In this document: in pieces, positions 1-8,195 of the stretch
Layout of the letters: every line of letters starts with the position of its first letter
How positions within the stretch are numbered: the stretch's first letter is position 1
Assembly (NCBI RefSeq): GCF_024347515.1
Contig: NZ_AP025493.1
Coordinates: forward strand, 1,736,001 to 1,800,000
Reading direction: 5' to 3'
DNA: 64,000 bases
Source of the DNA: Vibrio gigantis
GTDB lineage: Bacteria > Pseudomonadota > Gammaproteobacteria > Enterobacterales > Vibrionaceae
Notes under the pieces: generated by a model
The model's database searches: none
Seen by the model: only the letters and a program-made list of their open reading frames with translations
Told to the model about the DNA's origin: nothing
Position numbers and translations under genes: made by a program

Positions 1-445
1 GCTTTATCGCATCTTGTTGCTGATCTGGGCTAATAGGTGTAGTGAATGTCGAAAACAATACCCCCATAACTTCACCACTTTGAGTACAAGTAGGGATAGC
101 AATAGAGTTTTGAGAGGTGATTTCTCGTTTAAACGCCGACGTAGGTAGAGATTGAACGATGTATTGTGCAAAGGAGCAATCTGGGTGGTTTTGATTGATT
201 GCTTGCTGATAGATTTGACCATGACGAGGGTTGATCTTGTCATGTAATACATGGTCAGAATGTGCAATCACTAAAGGAATGATTTGGTCTGGGAAGTACT
301 TTTTCTCGATAATGCTGGTGTATTGTGTCCCAAAAGCTTGGTGTAAGGTGAGTACAGCTGACTCTAGAAGGTCGACTCCTTCCAACTTTAACAAGCGGCC
401 AATGCGCTCTGTGTTTATTATGCTGCTTTGTGTATGTTGAGTCAT
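1..445 (-). CDS. N-terminal part of a GAF-like sensor protein (runs off left edge)
   Basis: An open frame starts at the ATG complementing 443-445 and runs without a stop through 148 codons to the window edge, so the 3' end is missing. It begins MTQHTQSSIINTERIGRLLK. The last visible 40 residues (IAIPTCTQSGEVMGVLFSTF) resemble the end of a GAF or GAF-like sensory domain, where a predicted strand 'iPv...Gevmgvlf' is common. In Vibrio such an N-terminal domain usually precedes a GGDEF, EAL or helix-turn-helix output domain, but none can be seen here. The coding frame is clear; the family call is tentative. Its start faces the end of the neighbouring LysR gene on the same strand, about 100 bases away. 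Confidence 0.6.
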   Translation of the reverse strand, partial: MTQHTQSSIINTERIGRLLKLEGVDLLESAVLTLHQAFGTQYTSIIEKKYFPDQIIPLVIAHSDHVLHDKINPRHGQIYQQAINQNHPDCSFAQYIVQSLPTSAFKREITSQNSIAIPTCTQSGEVMGVLFSTFTTPISPDQQQDAIK

Positions 446-549
446 AGTCACCATCCGTAGTTAACCAGAGTCATCGTGCATAAGTTGATATGCGTCTTGT
501 TTATTATTGACCGAGTTGTATACCTTTTCAAATTTATTTGTGACTAAAT

Positions 550-1446
550 TCACAAAATCTGGGTGCTACGCTCTTTATCTAGCCTCTCTTTAAGATGATC
601 CAAAAATAGTTTTGTTCGTGTATGAGAATAATCAAGCTTAGGGTAATAGGCGTAAACCATCACTTCGTCGGCGGTAATATTTGGCAATACTGGAACTAAT
701 GTCCCTTGTTTTAGATCTTCTTTGATCATCGCTTTGATGGTTAACAATACGCCCATTCCTCGCTTGGCTGCGTGAAATAGAGCCTCTGGGTTGGTTGTCG
801 CAAAGTTTCCATTCAACGTGATTCGTTGACCTTTCGTCAGCGTAACCTCTCGAGTGGGACGCTCGCCCCAAATCAGCGAATTGTGTTGTTCTAAATCTTG
901 CTCGCAGCTTGGGTAACCGTGTTTAGCCAAGTAGCTCGGAGCGGCATAGAAACCAGCCTTGTGCTCAAACAAAGGTGTTTTTTTAAAGCTTAACGAGTTG
1001 AGTTGTTCAAGTTCGCGGCTTATCACCAGATCTAAGCCAAGTTCAGGCAGTTGCCCAGAGGTGGTGGTGATGAGCTGTACCTTAATATCCGGATACTTTT
1101 CAAGGAAGTCGTCCATGTGCTGAACCAGAAACTTAGAGCCGACCGCGATGGTCGCACCTATCTTCAGTAAGCCTGCAGGAGTTTGGTTAACTGAGCGGGT
1201 TTCATCAATGATCGACTGCCAGTTATCGAGTTGGTCTTTGGCTCTTTGGTAAAATAGTGCGCCCGCTTCGGTTTGGCTGATTGAGCGAGTCGTTCGCTTT
1301 AAAAGTTGAGTGCCAATGCGCTCTTCAAGCCAGTTTACTCTTTTACTGATCGCTGAGCTTGTGGTGTTGAGTTTACGCGCAGCACCGTTGAAACTGCCTT
1401 CTTCCACCACTCTAACGTAGCTCTTTACGTTGAGAATCCAATCCAT
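550..1446 (-). CDS. LysR-family transcriptional regulator
   Basis: This 298-residue protein has the classic LysR plan. A winged helix-turn-helix spans residues 1-60, with the motif 'GSFNGAARKLNTTSSAISKR', followed by the linker 'LEERIGTQLLKRTTRSIS'. A two-lobed effector-binding domain covers about residues 90-295. The length is normal for the family. It is transcribed divergently from a Bcr/CflA-type exporter that starts 108 bases away. LysR regulators commonly control the divergent gene, so it probably regulates that exporter and itself; this is inference. The effector cannot be deduced. The start ATG complements 1444-1446. Confidence 0.9.
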   Translation of the reverse strand: MDWILNVKSYVRVVEEGSFNGAARKLNTTSSAISKRVNWLEERIGTQLLKRTTRSISQTEAGALFYQRAKDQLDNWQSIIDETRSVNQTPAGLLKIGATIAVGSKFLVQHMDDFLEKYPDIKVQLITTTSGQLPELGLDLVISRELEQLNSLSFKKTPLFEHKAGFYAAPSYLAKHGYPSCEQDLEQHNSLIWGERPTREVTLTKGQRITLNGNFATTNPEALFHAAKRGMGVLLTIKAMIKEDLKQGTLVPVLPNITADEVMVYAYYPKLDYSHTRTKLFLDHLKERLDKERSTQIL

Positions 1447-1464
1447 ATTGTTTCCTGTTAGGAC

Positions 1465-1491
1465 TTAATTAAATTCCAATTTGGTTAATTA
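1465..1491. promoter_or_regulatory. possible LysR operator between LysR gene and exporter
   Basis: The 108-base divergent intergenic region contains TTAATTA twice (1465-1471 and 1485-1491), separated by an ATTCCAAT-type segment. The first copy lies in a longer self-complementary TTAATTAA. An AT-rich interrupted symmetric element of this size between divergent genes is typical of a LysR binding site. The assignment rests on position and symmetry only. Confidence 0.3.
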
Positions 1492-1554
1492 TCAATTACT
1501 GGTTTTGAATATAAACTTATATCATGAACAAATATCAAACGAATAGGGAATTTT

Positions 1555-2760
1555 TTGAGCCAATCGACCTTTAAAAAAACGCCGTTACTTTTAGCAATGA
1601 TGATTATTGCTACGGGGCAGGTAGGTGTGAGTATCTATTTGCCATCTTTGCCGTTAATTGCTTCTGACTTAAGTGTGACTCAGGTAGATGTACAGCTGCT
1701 CGTCACGCTGTTTCTTGTGGGTTTTGGCTTGTCTCAGCTATTTTACGGACCTATGTCTGATGCGGTGGGAAGACGGCCTATCTTCTTGTTAGGTCAGGGC
1801 GTTTATTTGATTGGTACTATCGTTTGTGTCGTGTTTTCTGACAACATGCTGGCGCTAGAGGTTGGCCGTTTGTTGCAAGGTTTAGGAGCGGGTAGTGCTT
1901 CGGTTCTCGGACGAAGTGTGCTCCGCGACAGCTATGATGGCCCTCAACTGACCAAAGCGTTGTCTTATATCTCGATTACGGCTTCTATTATGCCGATCAT
2001 TGCGCCGGTATTTGGTGGTTGGATTTCATTTCACCTCGGTTGGCAGGCGGTGTTCCTGTTCGTTTTATTGTACTTATTAGCGATATTTACGCTGGGTTAC
2101 TTTGTACTTCATGAGACTTTGCCATACGGAAAGAGCCGCTTTGAAGTCAGCCAAGTGGTCAAGAACTATGGGCGTTTGTTAACCAATCGCCAAGTGTTGA
2201 CCAGTGCCAGTTATAACTGGATGAGCTACATGGCGAGTTTGGTTTCGTTGTCGTTGTTTCCATTCTTAATGCAAGAGCAATTGGGGCTGACTGCCGCAGA
2301 ATACGGAACATTGATGATTGTCCCTTCGGCAGGCTTGCTAGTAGGTAGCGTCGCTTTAAACTTGCTCAATCGTAGGTTTAGTACGCCTCAACTGATGAGC
2401 CTAGCTATCTTTATTATCTTGGCGTCGGGAACTTGGCTTTTGACTCATGAGTTATCCATCTTTAACTTAGTTTGGGCGTTTACTTGGCTGACTATTGCAC
2501 AGGGTATCTCTTTTCCTCTCTCTATTAGTATGTTGTTGGAACCACATAAGAAACAAGCTGGTGCGGTCTCTGCATTGTCGGGTTCAATTCAGATGTGTTT
2601 GGCGGGTTTACTTGGTGGGTATCTCGTCGAGAGTTGGGTGACGACTTACCTACAGCTGGGTGTGTTCTACTTGATTATTGGGGGAGCTATGGGAGGCGTG
2701 CTTTGGTCTTCAATCAAAATGAACAAGAAAGATGATACTGTTGAAGTGGAATATAGCTAA
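1555..2760 (+). CDS. MFS drug exporter, Bcr/CflA (EmrD-like) family
   Basis: The product (401 residues) is a 12-helix major-facilitator inner-membrane protein. The start is a TTG at 1555, supported by the AGGGA Shine-Dalgarno sequence at 1544-1549. The N-terminal 'SIYLPSLPLI' in the first helix is typical of the Bcr/CflA/EmrD drug:H+ antiporters. The MFS signature GPMSDAVGRRP lies at residues 65-75, between helices 2 and 3. The family exports bicyclomycin, chloramphenicol or sulfonamides in characterised members; the substrate here is unknown. It is divergent from a LysR regulator that probably controls it. No intrinsic terminator is visible in the 100 bases after the stop. Confidence 0.88.
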   Translation: MSQSTFKKTPLLLAMMIIATGQVGVSIYLPSLPLIASDLSVTQVDVQLLVTLFLVGFGLSQLFYGPMSDAVGRRPIFLLGQGVYLIGTIVCVVFSDNMLALEVGRLLQGLGAGSASVLGRSVLRDSYDGPQLTKALSYISITASIMPIIAPVFGGWISFHLGWQAVFLFVLLYLLAIFTLGYFVLHETLPYGKSRFEVSQVVKNYGRLLTNRQVLTSASYNWMSYMASLVSLSLFPFLMQEQLGLTAAEYGTLMIVPSAGLLVGSVALNLLNRRFSTPQLMSLAIFIILASGTWLLTHELSIFNLVWAFTWLTIAQGISFPLSISMLLEPHKKQAGAVSALSGSIQMCLAGLLGGYLVESWVTTYLQLGVFYLIIGGAMGGVLWSSIKMNKKDDTVEVEYS

Positions 2761-2860
2761 ATGCCTAGTTCACTATCGTCCAATGCACCATCGTTAATAC
2801 GTTGTATTTGTGCTGATGGTTTTCTACAATGCTTCGGTCCATTGAATAGGTAAAAACAAA

Positions 2861-3211
2861 ATGCAGCAAAATGAATTTGAAGTACTGGTAAAAGCTATCT
2901 GCGCACTAGATGGCCTGCCTCAAGCGCTTGAGCTATTGAAATCCAATGAGGATACAGAAGTCGCTGAGGCTGCTGCATCACTGACGGGGCAATTTGCACT
3001 AGCTGAAGTGGAAGGCGAAAAGCGAATTTACCACGTAACGCTTCAAGAAAATGAACAAGGCGAAGAGCAAGAGTACATCGAGCATGTCATGAATGAAGGC
3101 GATGACTTAATCAAATTTGCAGCTTGGTTCTTTGAAACGATGTTTGAATTGAAGCAAAAAGATACATACCAAATTGCCGGTAAAACTTACAGACAGCCAA
3201 AGCGTAGCTAG
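2861..3211 (+). CDS. conserved acidic hypothetical protein
   Basis: The protein (116 residues) is strongly acidic and rich in Glu, with a Glu/Gln run around residues 63-72. It has no signal peptide or membrane segment, so it should be cytoplasmic. I do not recognise a named family; it looks like one of the small conserved Vibrionaceae proteins. The ATG at 2861 is preceded by an AGG ribosome-binding core, and the gene is closed by a strong terminator at 3234-3261, so it is probably a single-gene transcript. No function can be proposed. Confidence 0.75.
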   Translation: MQQNEFEVLVKAICALDGLPQALELLKSNEDTEVAEAAASLTGQFALAEVEGEKRIYHVTLQENEQGEEQEYIEHVMNEGDDLIKFAAWFFETMFELKQKDTYQIAGKTYRQPKRS

Positions 3212-3233
3212 GTTTCTCAGTACAGTATTTTCG

Positions 3234-3261
3234 AAAGCAGCTCACTTGAGCTGCTTTTTTT
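3234..3261 (+). terminator. intrinsic terminator of the 116-residue gene
   Basis: A perfect 10-bp stem (AAAGCAGCTC / GAGCTGCTTT) has a four-base loop and is followed by a T run, 22 bases after the stop codon. Confidence 0.9.
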
Positions 3262-3383
3262 ATGACTGTTTAAACCAATGTTTTGGATTGTTCATAGAAA
3301 TAGACATTAAGGTCAAACCAGACTTCATGTTAACTCTTTGATATAAGGATATAATGTCGATCTGCGCAAAGATAAAAACAGAC

Positions 3384-3458
3384 TTATTGCAACTAAGTTA
3401 ATTCAGTTGCAATAAAGTGTGATTTAGATCTTGTTTTTGGGCGTTTTAAGTGTAAAAT
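3384..3458 (+). promoter_or_regulatory. promoter with 11-bp inverted repeat upstream of the 44-residue gene
   Basis: TTATTGCAACT (3384-3394) and AGTTGCAATAA (3405-3415) form a perfect 11-bp inverted repeat with a 10-base spacer. Sixteen bases downstream lies a good sigma70-like pair: TTGTTT (3431-3436), a 16-base spacer and TAAAAT (3453-3458). The symmetry and placement fit an operator just upstream of the promoter. The cognate regulator is unknown, and an RNA stem is an alternative only if transcription starts further upstream. Confidence 0.5.
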
Positions 3459-3495
3459 CCGCGCTAAAGAAAGTTGATTATGTGCGGAGATAAGC

Positions 3496-3630
3496 ATGAA
3501 CTACGAACTAGGCCACGCATACCTTGGTCAAATGGCAGCAAAAAACATGATGCACGAAGCAATGTACGGCAAGTCAAAGCCGAAAAAAGCATCATTCATC
3601 AAGCGAATGATGAAGAAAATGGCTAAGTAA
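3496..3630 (+). CDS. small basic protein, 44 residues
   Basis: The frame runs from the ATG at 3496 to a TAA at 3628-3630 and encodes a Lys-, Met- and His-rich peptide. The first half (MNYELGHAYLGQMAAKNMMH) is neutral; the second half is strongly basic and ends IKRMMKKMAK. A GGAG Shine-Dalgarno sequence lies at 3485-3488. A plausible promoter with an inverted repeat sits upstream and a perfect terminator directly downstream, so it has a complete transcription unit of its own. I do not recognise the family. The basic tail suggests contact with nucleic acid or membrane surface, but that is a guess. Confidence 0.7.
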   Translation: MNYELGHAYLGQMAAKNMMHEAMYGKSKPKKASFIKRMMKKMAK

Positions 3631-3652
3631 CCATTTTCCAAAACGGAATTTT

Positions 3653-3689
3653 AAAAGGCCTTAAACTCGTTGAAGTTTAAGGCCTTTTT
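3653..3689 (+). terminator. intrinsic terminator of the 44-residue gene
   Basis: A perfect 14-bp stem (AAAAGGCCTTAAAC at 3653-3666, GTTTAAGGCCTTTT at 3675-3688) is followed by T residues. The flanking A run also makes it usable for transcription from the opposite strand, where the glutaredoxin gene ends about 95 bases away. Confidence 0.95.
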
Positions 3690-3782
3690 CGTTTTAGCGA
3701 TTGGTGAAGTTATCGCTTTGTTTTGTTGTGGATGGACACAAAAAACACTAATTTCTCGTCTGACTAATGGCTCTTAATGAAT

Positions 3783-4400
3783 TTAACCAGCAGATTGATT
3801 GGATAAGTCGACGACATTATTAGGGATGCTATCTAGGCCATTCTCTTTCATCCACGCTTCTAAGTTGTCCGCGCCACCGATGTATTTGCCATCCAGCCAG
3901 ATTTGCGGAACGGTTACGGGTGTTTTCTCACCAATGTGCGCTTTTACTTCAGGAATCATGCGATACAAAGCTGCGCTGTCTTTTACGACATCGTGGTATT
4001 GGTATTCGACACCTGCTTCATCAAGCATTTTCTTTGCTTTAACACAGAATGGGCACGTCGCCTTACCATAAACGATGTTGCCTTTTAAGCTGTCTCGTTT
4101 GGTCCACTCTTTAATCACTGATTGAACCAAGACTCCGCGATTAAGCGCTTCGCCTTGGCTTACAACTTTGCCTTCAACAACAAGGATGGGAGCATGCCAA
4201 GAACCTAGTTTTAACGGTTCCCACCAGTGAGACAACCAATCTTTCACTTCCAGTTCGACATCGACATCGGCCAACTCATTTTCAAAAGTATCCTCAAGAA
4301 TGTCTTTGGTAAGGGTACACTCTCCACATGGGATGTTTACTTTAAATGGACCCCAGCTGCCTGCCCAACGGTATAGTGTAATCTTGACTGGTTTCTTCAT
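3783..4400 (-). CDS. two-domain glutaredoxin-like protein
   Basis: The protein has 205 residues and two thioredoxin-like halves. The C-terminal half, about residues 107-190, is a glutaredoxin. It has the redox motif C116-P-F-C119, the cis-proline motif T163-V-P165 and the glutathione-binding GGADN at 175-179. The N-terminal half carries a second dithiol, C25-G-E-C28, and a 'HAPILVVEGKVVSQGEAL' segment resembling the end of another thioredoxin fold. Family members reduce disulfides with glutathione in the cytoplasm; no signal peptide is present. An ordinary glutaredoxin is about 85 residues, so the duplication or fusion is unusual. The ATG at 4400 has a GAGG ribosome site. It is not obviously operonic with its neighbours. 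Confidence 0.8.
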   Translation of the reverse strand: MKKPVKITLYRWAGSWGPFKVNIPCGECTLTKDILEDTFENELADVDVELEVKDWLSHWWEPLKLGSWHAPILVVEGKVVSQGEALNRGVLVQSVIKEWTKRDSLKGNIVYGKATCPFCVKAKKMLDEAGVEYQYHDVVKDSAALYRMIPEVKAHIGEKTPVTVPQIWLDGKYIGGADNLEAWMKENGLDSIPNNVVDLSNQSAG

Positions 4401-4469
4401 GGTTACGACCTCGCTTAAAATTCTCTTATCAATATAGAACGGACAGTCGAACTATTTATTTCATCGACT

Positions 4470-5360
4470 TTAAACTTTCTTAACTTTCGTCGGTTTTTTC
4501 GTTTCCCAATGGGTAATGAACGCAACAGAAGCAATGATAATCGCAGCCCCTAGCCATAAACGACCTGGTGGAACCCAGCTGAAGACTAGCCAGCCAGCCA
4601 AGACATTAAGTGGTAATTTCGCGTGATCAAACGGTTGAACGAAAGAGGCATCAGCGACCGAGTAGGCTTTTACAATCGCCCACTGAGCCAAAGCTGTCAT
4701 AACACCGATAACGATTAAGATAGCCCAAATAGTGCCGCCACTTGGCATTTGCCAATCAGGAACGGCCAGCAAGATGTTAAATGGCGTAATCAATAGAAGA
4801 AGGTAAACCACCATGGTTGAAGGGCTGTCTTGTGAAGAGAGCTTTTTCACCATCAGTGAGTAGCATGCCCAGAAGAAAGCTGCACCAACGGGTAGTAATG
4901 TAGCCCAACTAAAGTCTTCGGCCCAAGGCTCTAGTATCACCATAGCTCCAGCGAAGCCGGCTAAGGTCGCGCCCCAGCGAGCTGCGCCCACTTTCTCTTT
5001 GAGGAAAAGCCCTGAACCTATGGTGGCGAAAAGTGGCGACGTCATGAGAAGGGCAATGCCTTGCCAAATAGGCACTGGGTAAGCCAGTGCCCATATCCAA
5101 AGTTGAATACCAATAACTGACAAGAATACACGGAATACGTGCAATTTGAGGTTGTCGGTTTTTAGTGCGCGGCGAATACCTAGCGTTTTCAGATAAGGAA
5201 GAATTGCGAACAACGCGATGGCGTATTGAATGACGGCAACGGTGGTAGAAGTAAGTCCGAAATGAATGCTAGCAATTTGAGTTAGGCTATTGATAACGGC
5301 AAAGGCTAGACCTGCGGTTAGCATCCAGCTAGCGCCTTGGATCGGATGATGTTGTGACAT
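4470..5360 (-). CDS. EamA/DMT-family inner-membrane transporter
   Basis: This 296-residue, very hydrophobic protein has ten predicted transmembrane segments arranged as two EamA repeats. The second repeat begins near residue 150 ('WATLLPVGAAFFWACYSLMV'). It ends in a short basic cytoplasmic tail, TKKPTKVKKV-like. DMT permeases export or import small metabolites such as amino acids, but the family is too broad to assign a substrate. It lies between the two-domain glutaredoxin gene and a porin gene, all on the minus strand, with a terminator after the porin upstream, so it probably has its own promoter. Confidence 0.85.
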   Translation of the reverse strand: MSQHHPIQGASWMLTAGLAFAVINSLTQIASIHFGLTSTTVAVIQYAIALFAILPYLKTLGIRRALKTDNLKLHVFRVFLSVIGIQLWIWALAYPVPIWQGIALLMTSPLFATIGSGLFLKEKVGAARWGATLAGFAGAMVILEPWAEDFSWATLLPVGAAFFWACYSLMVKKLSSQDSPSTMVVYLLLLITPFNILLAVPDWQMPSGGTIWAILIVIGVMTALAQWAIVKAYSVADASFVQPFDHAKLPLNVLAGWLVFSWVPPGRLWLGAAIIIASVAFITHWETKKPTKVKKV

Positions 5361-5460
5361 GATGCTTCTAATTATTTGATGTGGTTCACGTATGATACGG
5401 ATTTAGCACCACTTAACCAGAAAAAGCATTGAAGAAGTTAGTCAGAATATTTGAATATGA

Positions 5461-5490
5461 AAAAAGGTTGAGCTATTGCCCAACCTTTTT
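5461..5490 (-). terminator. intrinsic terminator of the porin gene
   Basis: AAAAAGGTTG (5461-5470) pairs with CAACCTTTTT (5481-5490), 26 bases past the porin stop codon. The A and T flanks make it work in either direction. Confidence 0.85.
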
Positions 5491-5515
5491 AGTCTGAATC
5501 TAAAGTCGATTTAGA

Positions 5516-6490
5516 TTAGAAGTCGTAACGGATGCCAGCTTGTAGTTGGTCATCTTTATTATCTAGCTGTTCAAACTTGTAACCCGCATATGTACGAATG
5601 TGGCCGTTGAACTTGTATACCGCTTCAATTGCAAAGTTATTTGCTTCTTCGTCAGTCGCTTTATCAAACTCACCGTAGTTGTACACGCCAATGAGTGATA
5701 GCTGTTTAGTTGCTTTGAATTTGGCGGAGAGTTCGTAGCCAGTGTAATCTTCATCTGCAACTGAAGCCATTGTGTATAGGCCTCCCACCGTAAACGCGTC
5801 CATAGAGAACTGAGCTACAAGGTTGATTTGATCATCATCGAAGTTACCATTCTTTTGAGAAACGTAACCCGCACCAAGGTCAAAAGCACCTAGGTTGTAC
5901 ATAGCAGCGAGGCCAAAACTATCTGCATCTTTCTCGTTTGCAGCTATGTAGTTAGCTTGAACGGTCAGTGCATTGAACTCACCGGAATAAAGGAAGTTGT
6001 TCTCGCGTTTGTCTTTGTTACCAGCAACTGCATCAGCAGCATCTGCCCCAAATGTAGCCATGGTATCTGTAATATCAGTTAGCATTACTTGCGCAGAATC
6101 TTGCTTACCGTAAGAGAACTCACCGAATTTGGTACCTAAACCTGCGTAGTAGTAGCGATTGGTAAGAGACTCATTTTCAATTTTTACAGTATCGCCATTT
6201 CCGTCTTCGAACTCTGTTGTTGATGCGCTAGTGAACTCTGCTTCATACTTACCGAATCCATATAAGCCGTCAGAAAGCTCTGACTTACCTGAAATATTCA
6301 CACGTGCACGCGATTTGTCTTTGAAAGAGCTGTCAGATGCGCTTTCGTTGTTGTCAGAGATGTTGAAACGAGCTTCAGCACGACCGCCAATCTTGAGCTC
6401 AGTACCATCAGAGCTGTAAACTGTTGCTGCTAGAGATGAACCTGAAACTAGTGCTGCTACCACTGCAGAAGCTAGAACTGCCTTTTTCAT
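5516..6490 (-). CDS. general outer-membrane porin (OmpU/OmpH-like)
   Basis: I chose the ATG at 6490 (324 residues) because the AAGG ribosome site lies 9 bases before it; a GTG two codons upstream is too close. The protein begins with a clear signal peptide (MKKAVLASAVVAALVSGSSLA). The mature part alternates strands and acidic turns in the manner of 16-stranded trimeric porins and ends in Phe (AGIRYDF), the Bam-recognition residue. It should sit in the outer membrane and pass small solutes. The mature N-terminus 'TVYSSDGTELKIGGRAEARF' is typical of Vibrio porins. A terminator follows directly, so it is monocistronic. Confidence 0.92.
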   Translation of the reverse strand: MKKAVLASAVVAALVSGSSLAATVYSSDGTELKIGGRAEARFNISDNNESASDSSFKDKSRARVNISGKSELSDGLYGFGKYEAEFTSASTTEFEDGNGDTVKIENESLTNRYYYAGLGTKFGEFSYGKQDSAQVMLTDITDTMATFGADAADAVAGNKDKRENNFLYSGEFNALTVQANYIAANEKDADSFGLAAMYNLGAFDLGAGYVSQKNGNFDDDQINLVAQFSMDAFTVGGLYTMASVADEDYTGYELSAKFKATKQLSLIGVYNYGEFDKATDEEANNFAIEAVYKFNGHIRTYAGYKFEQLDNKDDQLQAGIRYDF

Positions 6491-6879
6491 AATCACTTAC
6501 CTTGTATTTTAAAATCCGTGAGCAATGTGCTCTCCGTTTCGATATGAAGCTAATTTAGAGCAGGTAAATTAAGCTTTCATTTCTATAAAATTACATTTTC
6601 GTGAATGGGGAACTTTTTTAAGCATTGATTTTATTGCGTTTTTATTTCAATAGACTGAGTGTTCTGTGAATAGTTATATAAGCCATGTGTACTTTAGTAG
6701 TGACATTCGCAAGTTTTAATTCGGAATCTCGGATGCTGATGCTGATGCTGATGCTGATAAATATGGGGAGCGGTTCAGGGCTTGCTAGTCTGATTAACTG
6801 CTTGTACTGGTTAAGATATCCTCTATGATGCAAAAACTTAGAAGAGAATAGATTTTGCTCAGCAAGATGGAGACGTTGG
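6491..6879. other. intergenic region between porin and aspartoacylase-like gene
   Basis: This 389-base AT-rich region carries the long upstream region of the porin gene on the minus strand. It also carries a GATGCT hexamer repeat at 6732-6758 and the leader of the downstream plus-strand gene. A minus-strand open frame across the repeat encodes a low-complexity Ile-Ser stretch and is not convincing as a gene. No terminator or RNA gene was seen. Confidence 0.5.
6732..6758 (+). repeat. hexamer tandem repeat, GATGCT x4.5
   Basis: Four perfect copies of GATGCT plus GAT lie 120 bases upstream of the next gene. Such short repeats can change copy number by strand slippage. The position is intergenic, so any effect would be on expression or RNA structure. 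Confidence 0.95.
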
Positions 6880-7896
6880 ATGAAAACAGAGTACTTAGGT
6901 GATGTTTTACAAGGTAGGCAGGTTATTGGCTCCTTGAATGTTGAAGACCTACCTGTTGGTGAACATCAGTTTTGGTTTCAAGTCACCAGTGATGGGCTAG
7001 GGCAACCTAAGAATATGCCGGTTTCTGTTTTCAAAGGCAGCCAAGAAGGCCCAAAGCTGATGATTACGGCCGGTATTCACGGTGATGAGCTAAACGGTGT
7101 GTTGGCTGCTCAGCAAATTATCAGGGACTTAGTCGGTAAAACATTAAAAGGCACGGTAACGATTGTGCCTACGGTGAATTTGTCTGGCTTGCTAAACCAT
7201 AGCCGTGATTTTATCTCTTCAGACCCGGGGTCTTGTCCTGCCAACCTTAATAGACTCTTTCCGGGAGATGTGAATGGCTTGGCAGCGGAGCGCTTTGTCG
7301 CCTCTTTGTGGGATCGCTTGCTTAAGCACAATGCAACATTCGCCGTTGACCTCCATACTCAAACACGTGGCGCGGTCTACCCACTTTATGTGTTTGCTGA
7401 TTACCGAATTGAACGATGTTTGGAAATGGCAAGGTTGATGCGAGCAGATTGTGTTCTCAATGATCCCGGCGACCCGGGTATTCTTGAAACGGTCTGGAAT
7501 CGAAGTGGGATACCGAGTATCACGGTGGAAGTGGGGATGGGGAAATTTACCCAGCCTGACATGATTCAACGAGCGGTAGACGGTGTTTTTAATATGCTGT
7601 CCTATTATGAAATGTTCGAGATTGACATAAATAACCCAGAGAAAATCCAACTGCCTAACATGGATTGGATAGAGGGTAACAATGTGGTTTCTATCCGCGC
7701 CGATATTGGTGGTTTCGTATTGCCACAGGTTGAACTTCTGCAGAGTGTAGAACAAGGTGATTTATTGGCGATTCAATATGACGCTTTTGGGAATGAATGC
7801 CGCCGTTATCACGCGCCGTCTGCCGGACGTGTACTCAGCTATAACGTGGATGCGTTAAGGGAGCCTGGTGCGTTGGTGTGCCGCTTATTGAGCTAG
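6880..7896 (+). CDS. succinylglutamate desuccinylase/aspartoacylase-family metallohydrolase
   Basis: The protein has 338 residues and the zinc carboxypeptidase-like fold of the AstE/AspA family. The zinc ligands are visible as H67-G-D-E70 in 'GIHGDELNG' and H159 in 'FAVDLHTQTRG'. The catalytic glutamate is probably E217 in 'SITVEVGMGKF'. A C-terminal beta domain follows from about residue 250. The family cleaves N-acyl amino acids such as N-acetylaspartate or N-succinylglutamate. The arginine-degradation genes that accompany astE are absent here, so the substrate is open. It is cytoplasmic, with no signal peptide. It stands alone between the porin gene and the convergent redox operon. Confidence 0.85.
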   Translation: MKTEYLGDVLQGRQVIGSLNVEDLPVGEHQFWFQVTSDGLGQPKNMPVSVFKGSQEGPKLMITAGIHGDELNGVLAAQQIIRDLVGKTLKGTVTIVPTVNLSGLLNHSRDFISSDPGSCPANLNRLFPGDVNGLAAERFVASLWDRLLKHNATFAVDLHTQTRGAVYPLYVFADYRIERCLEMARLMRADCVLNDPGDPGILETVWNRSGIPSITVEVGMGKFTQPDMIQRAVDGVFNMLSYYEMFEIDINNPEKIQLPNMDWIEGNNVVSIRADIGGFVLPQVELLQSVEQGDLLAIQYDAFGNECRRYHAPSAGRVLSYNVDALREPGALVCRLLS

Positions 7897-7938
7897 ATGT
7901 AAGTTAGACTGTCGCTAGGTTTGTCATTTGAAACGCAC

Positions 7939-7964
7939 AAAAAAAGACCGAGCTAGGCTCGGTC
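7939..7964 (-). terminator. intrinsic terminator pointing left
   Basis: GACCGAGC (7946-7953) and GCTCGGTC (7957-7964) form an 8-bp stem. The A run at 7938-7945 becomes a U run only on the minus strand. No annotated minus-strand gene ends here, because the redox operon already has its own terminator at 8119-8154. It may be a second-stage terminator or the end of a small RNA. Confidence 0.7.
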
Positions 7965-8118
7965 AAAGGACAGTTGTCTAGAGTTAACACGTCTTGGACT
8001 CGTCGACAGAACTGCTTTTAGAGTAAATAGGATAAATTAAGAACCCATGGCGAGATGGTGACACTTCGACTGCTTTTTTGTTTCAAAAATAATACTGAAA
8101 ACACTATCTTAAGCTCAT

Positions 8119-8154
8119 AAAAAAGCCGACTACGAGTTACGCTAGTCGGCTTTT
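8119..8154 (-). terminator. terminator of the redox operon
   Basis: AAAAGCCGACTA (8121-8132) pairs perfectly with TAGTCGGCTTTT (8143-8154), about 40 bases beyond the last gene of the operon. A/T flanks on both sides make it bidirectional. Confidence 0.92.
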
Positions 8155-8195
8155 ATTTACTTCTCTTTCGAGTCTTTGTCTCTATTTAAACTCGA

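Noticed and set aside
4..267. Short minus-strand frame at the left edge as a separate gene
   Set aside because: It is out of frame with the longer uninterrupted reading frame from 445 to the edge, which has a better start and domain-like sequence.
6642..6833. Minus-strand open frame with an Ile-Ser run
   Set aside because: The run is only the GATGCT repeat read in reverse; there is no ribosome site or conserved composition.
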